From Congeria kusceri (Eukaryota > Mollusca > Bivalvia > Myida > Dreissenidae): 64,000 bases of DNA. This document shows positions 15,001 to 22,835 of the stretch, piece after piece (position 1 is the stretch's first letter; each line of letters starts with the position of its first letter). Both the position numbers and the translations under genes were made by a program. The stretch spans positions 49,970,181-50,034,180 of the forward strand of contig CM051025.1 in the NCBI GenBank assembly GCA_027627225.1, in the 5' to 3' direction. The notes under the pieces are model-generated. The model was given only the letters and a program-made list of their open reading frames with translations, did no database searches and had not been told where the DNA came from.

Positions 15001-18000
15001 AATAAGGATGGTGTCATTGAGGATACTTGCAAAACTGACCATGTTTGTCAAACAGACAATTAGCGCTTATGGTGTAATTAAAGGTGTTGACACTTGAGAC
15101 TTCTCAACACCTCTCAATACAGCGAAAACACATCTATTGTAATGTATCCATCCGCGTTGCGATTTTCACGACAAAAATATTTTCAGTGTCAATAAACAAT
15201 GGACGTGAAATTTAAGATTTTGATGTTTAGAAGCTTTCAAATCCCAGATATGTTTAGCACATATTAGGATCTGAGTTTTTAGGTGCGTTTTATACATGGG
15301 GGCGTCCTATACACAAAAATTTACGGCATATGTCAAATGTGTTGTCTGTTTTCCATGTATTTTTTAAATTGTATGAAAAACATGAGTTTACTTGTACTTA
15401 AGTATAATAACATATATAAACAGACACAAACCCTTGATGGGTATGAAAGATGAATGTCAAATCTCACAGATCTAAGCAAGACTACAACAATGCCTGTGTA
15501 CTATGGTCTACGTGCCACCTAGCATCAATCAAGTGACAATGGAGATGTAAACCAAGCAATGAAACATTGGCATTTTGAACAAATGAAACCAGACAAAAAA
15601 CATAATTATTTACCCTTTATTCATCGGCTGTCTATTTTGGTACATTAATCTGATTTATAATTGTACAAGTTATTACCAGTACTAAAGTTTTTGCTCATGT
15701 AATTTATAAAAAAGTCACAGACTTTACAATGTAGTAAAGAATAAATGCATGAATAATATGGATGAAACCCCAGACACAACATAACATCTTATTTGAGGGG
15801 CATCGTGATAAAACCAGTCTTAATGCATATGCGTAAAGTGTCGTCTCGGAATAGCCTGTGCAGTCCGCACAGGCTAATCCGGGATGGCACTTTCCGCTTT
15901 TATGGTATTTTCTGTTTCAAGGAAGTCTCTTATAAACATAAATCCACTGTAGGCTGGAAGTGCCGTCCTGGATTAGCCTGTGCGGACTGCACAGGCTAAT
16001 CCGGGACAACAATTTGCATTAAGTCCGGTTTTCCCATGATGCGCTTCATTTATTTTATAACTTACACTGTTCGAAACTAAAATATTCTGGCAAAACAGAC
16101 TGTAAATTGACTTCAAATATTATAAACACATGTCTAACAATTTTTGTTTCATCATAACCACAAGTTCCTTTCTAGCTTTAAACAACTACCAGTACATGTA
16201 AATTTATGATAATCACATTGGCACTCACTCATTCCTCAAATACTACTAACAAATGAAGAAATCTAGGATTAGCCTTTAACAAATGACGTGACAAATTACC
16301 TGGGCTGAGTCAATCGGCTAAAATATCATCAACGATCGAATAATACATTTTAAAATATAGTTAAAACAAAAAACATTTGTAATTACATTAGCAGACAAAA
16401 ATTAATATTTTGAAAGAAATTGTTTTTCTAAACAACAAACATGTCTTCAATGTCCTTTAAAGAATAACTCAAATTGTTATAAATGAAGACATTCACTTCA
16501 GGGGTGCACACAACACACTGCAATGATGCTGAAATCTTATTCTTTAAATTAACACTCAAACCCTCACCACATAGTGCAGTGTTTATATGATTCATTTATT
16601 ATCACCTAAATGTTCCTTTATGCACCCATCAAGGCATATACGTTGACTTCAGATCAAAAGTGATTCCCGACAGGCGGGAATTTGACATTCCAAAGAATTT
16701 TGGGTCCCGGGGTAATCGACTTTGGTAGAATTTTAGATCTCGGTAATACAGGCCCCCGGACCATTTGATCGACATATAGTATCTTCCACTGAGGGGATTT
16801 AGACAAATATGTTTGACTCTAGGGCGGTGAATTAGACCCAACAAAATAAAATTTGTCAACTTCCCCTGGGTCAGCCTGCCGCTCCCGCCTGGGGGAAAAT
16901 ATTGATAGGCGCATGACAACTACCCTTATCCCAGTAAGCCAAAAGCATGTTTGTAAAACAGGATCCCCCCCACACACCCCATGGAGGTCCAGAGCAATCT
17001 CTCTTTGCAAAATTGCAAGGATGACAAGGCCAATATAAAATTGAGGGTCAGTTTGATAACAAATCAGTATTTAACCTTTATACACTTTACAAACAAAAAT
17101 GTACAACGTTTTGTACAACATTTGTTAAATCTTTAAATATGTAACTGCCATAACTACGCAATGGAAGAACAATGCAAGTACAAGCAACATTTTATGACCA
17201 GGGTACAGGAATGCAGTATGGTGATATTGCCAAACAGTACAAGCAAACAGAGGTTGCTATGGAAACAGAGTGATCAATGACCTTGGAATCCTCGACCCTC
17301 GCGGCGTTGGTGATCTCGACTGCCTAGAACTGAAAGATTAAGATCCGTCTGGAGAATGAATGATGATGATGTCGATGTATTCTCACTTTGTTTTGTTGGT
17401 TCAAATCATATCGGATGTGGCACATACAAAAAGTTTTAAATAAATATTTAAGTTCTTAAGTACTGGGTGAAATCTGCCACCATAAACCAGGACAAAAAAA
17501 ATAATTGTCCACAACAATCAAATTATGCAGAGTAATTTTCATCTACCCAATAATTATTCTAGAATTATATTAGCTTGTTAGGTATGGAATGTGTTACAAG
17601 TCTACATCACATACTTCACCAGGTCACATAACAATATGTGAACAAAACATCAAGATTTCAAAGCCCCCTAGTAACAAATGTTCGTAATGAAAATAATATA
17701 ATTAATATATTTAATTACAGTTTTCTTAATCCCACTGTGTCAACACAATAACTGAACTTGCTCATAGGGTAAATTAATTCCAAATACAGAATGATATTTA
17801 CCAAAAAAAAATTAGTTTGCCTGTGATTCCAGGAATAATAAGAATTTCATAACTAATATAGTCACAGCAAAGGCAGGGAGTGTGGTTTTCAGAAATTACT
17901 GTTTCCAGATATTTCCAGATCAAGCTAGAATGTTTCAGGTCAACATGCATTCAAAATAAATACTTTGCTTAAGTTTAATGTAACTAAAGCATTTACATGA

Positions 18001-21000
18001 CAGGAAATAACATCTTGCAAATGAACACAGGACATGAAAAATCACAAAATACCTTGAAGCAAGTCAAAACAAGTTATTAGTATTCTTGTAACTAATGACA
18101 ATCTAATTACATTTAGCTCTCCGTTACCTACAATAAAAAGACAGATGTACCCTTATAAATGCATACTTATAAACATAATACTGGAAATAAAGCAAGTAAA
18201 TGAACACTTAAAAAAATATGGTTAATTTAACTATCTGAGCCACACGTTGCCAATATTTGTCAGTACTCTTGTATATATTTGAGAGAAGACTTGCTCAAGT
18301 TATAAACCCCAACGCTATAACCTGCCACATAACCAAAGGCAGCCAAAATCTAACGATCTTGGCAGGCCACATAACCAAAGGCAGCCAAAATCTGCACATC
18401 ATGTCAGGCCACATAATCAAAGTCATCCAAAATCTGCCCATCTTGACGGGCCACATAACCAAAAGAATGGCAAATCTGCACATCTTGACAGGCCATATAA
18501 CCAAAGGCAGCCAAAATCTGCATATTTTGACAGGCCAAATAATCAAAGGCAGCCAAAATCTGGACATCTTGGCAGGCCAAATAACCAAAGGGAGCCAGGC
18601 TCTGCACACCCTGACAGGCCACAAAACCAAAGGCAGGCAAAATTTGCACATTTTGTCAGGCCACATAACCAAAGGCAGCCAAATCTGCCCATCTTGGCAG
18701 GCCACACAACCAAAGGCAGCCAGGATTTGCTTATCTTGACATGCCACATTACCAAAGGCAGACCAAATCTGCACATCTTGGCAGGCCACACAACCAAAGG
18801 CAGCCAGGATTTGCTTGTCTTGACATGCCACATTACCAAAGGCAGACCAAATCTGCACCTCTTGGCAGGCCACACAACCAAAGGCAGCCCAGATTTGCTT
18901 GTCTTGACATGCCACATTACCAAAGGCAGCCCGAATCTGCACATCATGACAGGCCATATAACCAAAGGCAGACAAAATCTGACCATATTGACAGGTGGCA
19001 AAACCAAAGGCAGCCAAAATCTGCACAGTTTAACAGGCCATACAACTAAAGGTAGTCAAAATCTGCACATCTTGACAGGCCACATAACCAAAGGTAGAAC
19101 AAATCTGCACATCTTGACAGGTCACATAACCAAAGTTAGTGAAAATCTGCACATCTTGACAGGTAACATATCCAAACCAGCCAAAATCTGCACAGTTTAA
19201 CAGGCCATACAACTAAAGGTAGTCAAAATCTGCACATCTTGACAGGCCACATAACCAAAGGTAGAAAAAATCTGCACATCTTGACAGGTAACATAACCAA
19301 AGTTAGTGAAAATCTGCACATCTTGACAGGTAACATATCCAAACCAGCCAAAATCTGCACAGTTTAACAGGCCATACAACTAAAGGTAGTCAAAATCTGC
19401 ACATCTTGACAGGCCACATAACCAAAGTTAGTGAAAATATGCACATCTTGACAGGTCACATATCCAAAGGTAGAAAAAATCTGCACATCTTGACAGGCCA
19501 CATAACCAAAGGTAGAAAAAATCTGCACATCTTGACAGGCCACATAACCAAAGTTAGTGAAAATCTGCACATCTTGACAGGTCACATATCCAATGCCAGC
19601 CAAAATCTGACCATCTTGTCAGGCCATATAACCAGAGCTCCAGATAAGGTTTTAGCCTAAAGGGTATTTTACCCCCTTGATTTTTTGGTTGAAGGGTATT
19701 TTATCCCCAGTCCGTCAGCTTTAAAGGGTATTTGGGAAATTTAAAGGGTATTTTCATTTTTTATACAAGATCAAAAGAGTATTTAATATATGCTAGTTAT
19801 ATAAGAACACATTCATATATATGATATTGGCAAATGGAATAAATTGAATGTAGACAATAATCTGTATGTCTATAAAAACTTAAAATTTACATAGCAAAGT
19901 AATAGTAGTCATTTGCCCAGATACATTGTACTTTTTTTTTCACTGCAAATCCTCCTAAGATAACCTGATTTCTGGTCATTCTTGCTTGACAATTAGCCAA
20001 TGATAATTTCTTTTCCACGATTACAGCAATTTTTCAGACAATTTTGCACTCACATGATGCTTGTGTTTCTTGTCCGATTTTTAAACTGCTGTGACAATAT
20101 CGCCACTTATCACCTTTTAAATAGGAAAAGCATCATAAGACTCATTCTGAATAACATTTTTCAAGATATTGCCTAATGGAGCTTGCTGATTGAGCTTAAA
20201 ACGTTCAGTTTTCGACCCACATACACAATGCGAAGCCATTTTGAGTAGAAAGATTTGCTTGATTTACCTTTAATCGATTCAAAGGCTGACTTACACCATT
20301 AGCTGAACTGGATAATTTGTCAAACCGGTTACGCAGTTAAGCGATTAAAAATACGTACCGAGATTTTCAATACGTAAAGTTATGCACTGGGCAGATTTTC
20401 AATGCGTTTTTTTTAAATTTCAATGCGTAAATACGCGGATATGCGTCTTATCTGGAGCTCTGCATATAACCAAAGGCAGTCTATATCTGCACATCTTAAC
20501 AGGTCATATAACCAAAGGCAACCAATATCTGCACAGTTTGACAGGCCACATAACTAGGGGCAGCCATTTTTCTCACCTTTTGGAGCTGGAGACTGGGCTA
20601 GCATGGCTGGGAGACATCAGCCTCTCCTCCACACTAGTGCGCACCCCCTCCACACTCTCATGGAGCTCTCCGTTCTTCCTCTCCAGGTCAGACACAACCC
20701 TCTGCAGGTCAGACATTGCCTGTGATCTGAAATCAATTGAGATATTATATACAATCACTGTCTTTCAAAACTTTTTTAAATTACTAATAGATCGCGTATT
20801 GTTAATTTGTGTTATATTAGGTTCTTGAGAATATCATAATTTTGGTTGTTGGCCAAAGAATAGTAAGTTTATTAGAAATGATAATAAAAGATACTCAGCG
20901 TACTCAGCGAAGATGTATCAAAAGTTACAAACACTTATCAACCACAAAATGTATATAAAAGCTGACACTGTACATGTTTATTCAGCTTGATCTCTGACAA

Positions 21001-21323
21001 ACCATTTACACAATACATAATGTGTTGTTTGTACTCGACATCTACATCAAACAATAAAATCCTGACTTTCTGAATGGCTTAACACATTGTCAATGAAATC
21101 TTGTCAACTGGTCCATCACATTTAGTAAAAGAAACATCCTTATACACAGAAACAAAGATAAAATACAAACTGACACATACTTCATTTTGATTTCACCTTT
21201 GGAAGTTCTCAGTTGGTTCTCGAGTGTCTCAATTGCAAGGTCTTTGCTCTCTATAACACCCATCAGCTTGTGTAGTTCATCTCGCATGTCCCGTAACTCT
21301 GTCCCGACGTCATCAAGGGATTC
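1..21323 (-). CDS. Partial spliced gene: coiled-coil, S-x-I-P-containing Ser-rich protein, family not recognised
   Basis: This is the span of a minus-strand gene of which seven coding exons could be read: 21181-21323, 20577-20726, 17282-17329, 12928-12962, 7948-8098, 4066-4672 and 1297-1325. A further acceptor lies at the window edge (exon from position 6 downwards). Phases agree at every junction except 12928/8098, where an unseen exon is likely. The product order is a charged heptad-like coiled coil, a short basic Ser/Pro/Arg segment with the motif SRIPR, a Ser-rich linker, then a strongly acidic tail region. S-x-I-P in a basic Ser/Pro-rich setting is the known EB1-binding motif of microtubule plus-end tracking proteins, so a microtubule role is inferred. 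The introns are 0.5-5 kb and full of repeats. I do not recognise the family and give no symbol. The 5' start and 3' end are not seen. Confidence 0.65.
684..730. repeat. Fragment of TA-MITE (left end)
   Basis: The stretch AAACCGGTCTTAATGCATGT and the following GCGTAAAGTGTCGTCCTGGA match the left end of the TA-flanked MITE seen complete at 5406 and elsewhere. The rest of the element is missing. Confidence 0.7.
1297..1325 (-). CDS. Gene 1 exon G: 29-nt microexon
   Basis: Acceptor AAAACTCAG|GAAGCG and donor GGGAG|GTAAGA enclose 29 nt. Joined to exon F in phase it reads R-KRGYTGPKG and leaves one base, which fits the next acceptor at positions 7-8 (exon from position 6 down, starting TG). The short length makes this call less certain than the long exons, but three consecutive phases agree. 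Confidence 0.55.
3078..3148. repeat. 35-bp unit, two tandem copies
   Basis: The unit beginning TGGGTTTATGGTATTATGAA is repeated twice without a mismatch, followed by the start of a third copy. It is a recent local duplication in an intron. Confidence 0.85.
3352..3405. repeat. Fragment of TA-MITE (left end)
   Basis: TGAGGCGCATTGTGGGAAAA and then CCGGACTTAATGCATGTGC match the left terminus of the TA-MITE. Homology stops after about 55 bp. Confidence 0.75.
4066..4672 (-). CDS. Gene 1 exon F: large Ser-rich and acidic exon
   Basis: This 607-nt exon lies between acceptor ATTTTACAG|AACAAATG and donor TTGACAG|GTAATA and is open throughout, about 200 residues. It starts KQMRRSQSEKGGDRLQSLIS, passes a basic Pro/Ser region (RKIKPLSLSPSSKMGLVTKG), then a long Ser-rich region, and ends in a very acidic run (DQEEENDDKEEDELEEGQ) followed by DSEQKDIDALIDR. 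No catalytic or fold-defining motif is visible. GC content and codon use are clearly higher than in the flanking introns, which supports coding. Confidence 0.85.
5406..5668. mobile_element. TA-MITE copy 1 (263 bp)
   Basis: The ends are TGAGGCGTGT and ACACGCCTCA, and TA stands on both sides, as expected for a Tc1/mariner-type target duplication. Inside are two GC-rich hairpins, each made of a CCGGATCAGCCTGTGCAGTC arm and its inverted copy, separated by TTTATGGTATTTTCTGTTTC. There is no transposase; it is non-autonomous. Confidence 0.88.
7239..7480. mobile_element. TA-MITE copy 2 (242 bp)
   Basis: Inverted ends TGCGGCGCGTCGTGAGAAAA / TTTTCTCACGACGCACCACA are flanked by TA. The left internal hairpin has lost one arm, while the right hairpin is intact with a short duplication (GGACTGCGGACTGC). 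Confidence 0.88.
7948..8098 (-). CDS. Gene 1 exon E: Ser-rich linker
   Basis: Acceptor CCTTGGTAG|GATCGTGG and donor ATCTCCA|GTAAGT bound 151 nt. The open frame begins DRGSEILRRLKPAESYFKRE, continues with Ser/Gln/Thr-rich sequence, and ends GQYGSKFIS plus one base. The composition (Ser-rich, charged, no hydrophobic core) suggests a disordered linker. Its single leftover base joins the two that open exon F to give Lys. Confidence 0.7.
8099..9580. other. Gene 1 intron sequence, nothing recognised
   Basis: AT-rich, with a T-run at 8930-8942. The exon needed to reconcile phases between 12928 and 8098 should lie between 8099 and 12927 but was not found. Confidence 0.5.
9581..9819. mobile_element. 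TA-MITE copy 3, rearranged
   Basis: The left end TGAGGCGTGTCATGGGAAAA and left hairpin are present. The right half breaks off after GCCTGTGCAGACTGCA and is replaced by a compact palindrome, GTGGCGTGTCGTGGGA followed by its inverse, at 9783-9818. Confidence 0.8.
9800..9955. repeat. ~80-bp tandem duplication beside TA-MITE copy 3
   Basis: The block around ACAATTATTTTCACACCTTT occurs twice (about 9816 and 9896) with few differences, each copy following a CCCACGCCAC-type sequence. It looks like a local duplication that included one end of the palindrome. Confidence 0.7.
10950..11856. mobile_element. TTAA-flanked MITE, family I, copy 1 (907 bp)
   Basis: The element begins GCCCCGGTCACACTGTCACG and ends with its inverse (CGTGACAGTGTGACTGGGGC), with TTAA immediately on both sides. 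A TTAA duplication is the mark of piggyBac-type transposition. The interior is rich in short alternating ATCGT/ACGAT motifs, so much of it can self-pair. No transposase is encoded. Confidence 0.88.
12310..12392 (+). other. tRNA-like relic
   Basis: There is an A-box-like TGGACTAGAGGTTAGCA and a B-box GGTTCAAGCCT at tRNA spacing, followed by a T-run (CTTTTT). A loop CTTTCGA sits between TCAGA and TCCGA, four of five stem bases pairing. The T stem and acceptor stem are poorly paired, so this is a tRNA-derived relic or SINE head and not a working tRNA. Confidence 0.55.
12928..12962 (-). CDS. Gene 1 exon D: 35-nt microexon
   Basis: Acceptor TTGTTGTTGCAG|GAAAGTGG and donor CTTCGG|GTAAGG enclose 35 nt. 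Continuing from exon C it reads R-KVEDSTAKDTS plus one base. The splice sites are strong and the phase from exon C fits. It does not join exon E in phase, so either a small exon (length 2 mod 3) is missed between them or the two exons belong to alternative transcripts. Confidence 0.55.
13511..13652. mobile_element. Palindromic MITE, copy 1
   Basis: It contains a perfect 32-bp palindrome at 13513-13544 centred on TTTATTGGCCAATAAA, then an inverted pair GGTTTAAT-type arms around GGACGTTAGCGCAAG, then a second TTTATT..AATAAAC palindrome. A related element is at 54966. No reading frame is present. Confidence 0.7.
14646..15328. mobile_element. MITE-like element with CCGTAA(A)TTT ends (~680 bp)
   Basis: The left end TACCGTAATTTCTCGCGTAA is roughly inverted at the right end (reverse complement TGCCGTAAATTTTTGTGTAT). 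The interior repeats phrases such as GGTGCATCTTATACG and AGGTGCGTTTTATACATGG, also inverted. The boundaries are approximate and no clear target duplication was seen. Confidence 0.55.
15794..16048. mobile_element. TA-MITE copy 4 (255 bp)
   Basis: Ends TGAGGGGCATCGTG / CATGATGCGCTTCA enclose both internal hairpins (AATAGCCTGTGCAGTCCGCA and its inverse). The TA flanks have mutated (AT-rich on both sides). Confidence 0.85.
16620..17030. other. GC-rich intronic block of unknown origin
   Basis: About 400 bp are clearly richer in G and C than the surroundings, with runs such as GGGTCCCGGGGTAATC, GGCGGGAATTTGACATTCC and CCGCTCCCGCCTGGGGGA. Short open frames exist on both strands but match nothing I recognise. 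It may be a decayed transposon fragment. It lies in the gene 1 intron between exons C and D. Confidence 0.4.
17282..17329 (-). CDS. Gene 1 exon C: basic microexon with S-x-I-P motif
   Basis: A pyrimidine-rich acceptor (TTAATCTTTCAG|TTCTAGG) opens a 48-nt exon that follows exon B in phase and encodes SRQSRSPTPRGSRIPR. This is a good match to the EB-protein binding motif (S/T-x-I-P flanked by basic and Ser/Pro residues). The presumed donor AAG|GTCATT is a GT donor but weak at positions +3 and +5. If it is not used, the frame reads on seven codons (SLITLFP) to a stop, giving an alternative C-terminus. Phase agreement on both sides favours splicing. Confidence 0.6.
18290..19632. repeat. 42-bp satellite array (about 32 monomers)
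   Basis: The monomer ACATCTTGACAGGCCACATA + ACCAAAGGCAGCCAAAATCTGC is repeated in direct orientation. Because 42 is divisible by three, long open frames arise on both strands (14-residue periods such as LTGHITKGSQNLHI), but several monomers carry 1-bp indels, so these are not good gene candidates. From 19013 a 167-bp higher-order unit (four monomers minus one base) is repeated at least twice. The array lies in the gene 1 intron between exons B and C. Confidence 0.92.
19633..20462. mobile_element. hAT-type non-autonomous element (830 bp) inside the satellite
   Basis: The ends CAGAGCTCCAGATAAG and CTTATCTGGAGCTCTG form a perfect 16-bp inverted repeat. Both sides carry the 8-bp target copy CATATAAC (19625-19632 and 20463-20470), which is part of a satellite monomer. 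CAG-starting ends plus an 8-bp duplication are typical of hAT elements. The interior has repeated TTTAAAGGGTATTTT phrases and no transposase frame. Confidence 0.92.
20463..20565. repeat. Remaining monomers of the 42-bp satellite
   Basis: Two and a half monomers (ATAACCAAAGGCAGTCTATA and so on) continue the array after the inserted element and end next to gene 1 exon B. Confidence 0.9.
20577..20726 (-). CDS. Gene 1 exon B: end of coiled coil, Ser-rich exit
   Basis: Acceptor TTTCAG|ATCACAGG and donor CCAAAAG|GTGAGA bound a 150-nt exon. It continues exon A in phase and encodes SQAMSDLQRVVSDLERKNGE and then a Ser/Pro-containing stretch ending SHASPVSSSK. The coiled coil fades here into a low-complexity region. 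The exon sits directly beside the last monomers of the 42-bp satellite (20463-20565), only about 12 bp from its donor, so the array is intronic. Confidence 0.75.
21181..21323 (-). CDS. Gene 1 exon A: coiled-coil segment
   Basis: The exon runs from acceptor ...CTGTAAG|GAATCC to donor ATGAA|GTATGT, 143 nt, starting in phase 0 and ending with two bases of a codon. It encodes about 47 residues beginning ESLDDVGTELRDMRDELHKL, with hydrophobic residues in heptad-like spacing and alternating acidic and basic residues, typical of a parallel coiled coil. The two leftover bases AA join the A that opens exon B to give Lys. A possible further upstream exon at 21573-21608 would be in phase but encodes an atypical hydrophobic peptide. 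Confidence 0.7.
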
Positions 21324-22835
21324 CTTACAGAAGAATATACACCAGTTAAAACAGTAAATGAAAGTGATTACAACCATGTAGCCTTATTAAGACTATGGTA
21401 CATATTTAGTGTGAATATTATGTTGGTTACAATTTAAAAATAATGAAAAAATATTAAAAAATAAATTTAATGCAACAGAAAAAACATGATTTAGTATGGT
21501 AATTGTTTTTAAATTCTGCTATGTTTATTTTCATTTATAATGCAATTAAGTGCAAATAAACGGTTTAAAATTACCTTGGTGGATAAAAACATGGGCCAAT
21601 AAAGCATTTCTGTTATAAACTGCCAAAAACATAGCATGGATCTAGAAGCTCTTAATTGCGTAAATGTAGCTATTTAAGCTTGAATGTCATATATCAACAC
21701 AAAATTAACTCTTCACGTTGACTGTTAATTTTGTATGTTTCTACAACAAACAACAGAAGCGAAAAATAAGAATAGATCTCTAAAAGGTACAATAAAATGG
21801 TTTGATGCAAAAAGATTCTTACTTTATAACACATTTTACCAAAAAACACGAAAGTGCTAAATAATATAAAAGCTTAGTGTTCCGAAAGAAACTGTGCATA
21901 AATTTAATAACAATGCTGAAAAATTGCGGGTTAATTAAACGATCACCAGTGTAAGAATGGGAAAACTTAGGGATTTGTTAACAATGTTCACAGCATTGTC
22001 AACTAGATATTAACATAAGGATGTTCAGAAGTTTTTATATATTGTTTGGAAAAGGCTTATAGACTTCACTTTTACTTTTTCAATATTTTTGTTAAATGGA
22101 TTTTCTATTTCATAATATTGTATATGTTGATGTAATCTGCATGAAAACAACTGCCTGTTTCCATTCTAGTTGATAACTTTTAAATTAAACATAATATAAG
22201 GTTAACAAGCAAGAATGAATCTTTCAATTTATTAGCATATTAATTGGAGTGTTGATTGTTAATATAATCAAATGAATAATATCACAGACAATGAATATAA
22301 ATCACGTCAAAACCAGTCTATGGTAATAAAGATATGGACAATATTGTACAAAACACAACACTATATTTGCATAATTGACATAATACTAAATAGTCACAAT
22401 GGGAAACCCAATATAATTATCATGTACAAGAAAACAACAATAAAATTGACATGACATCTTTGTAAAACAATATGCCATTTAATTAGCAAGATACTGTATT
22501 TTCAGTTTAATAAAAAAAAAAAAAGCTTTAAGATGCACACTTTCATTACATGTACAAATCGCTTCGAAAATGGTACTTTGATTCCAAATATATATACTAC
22601 ACATTTTATACATGCTAAATATCACCAAAAAATATCATTCTACCATTAGAATGCTAAATTTCACCAAAAGATATCATTCTACCATTAGAATGCTAAATAT
22701 CACCAAAAGATATCATTATACCATTAGATGCCTGCTGAGTGTTAGCCGTTATATATATTTGAATTATAATTGTATAATATGTTTAATAAAGCAGGAAATG
22801 ACACAAGCCTTTGCAAAATGAATAAATCTCAACTA
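21324..22835. other. AT-rich stretch upstream of exon A
   Basis: No repeat family or gene is recognised apart from three copies of ATGCTAAAT(A/T)TCACCAAAA at 22613-22700. The upstream exons or promoter of gene 1 are not visible here. Confidence 0.5.

Noticed and set aside
18257..19200. Long repeat-protein frames on both strands
   Set aside because: They are by-products of a 42-bp satellite. Frames are broken by 1-bp indels and the array lies in an intron.
21573..21608. Extra upstream exon of gene 1 (MLYWPMFLSTK)
   Set aside because: In phase and GT-AG bounded, but the acceptor is weak and the hydrophobic peptide does not suit the coiled coil; chance is likely for such a short frame.
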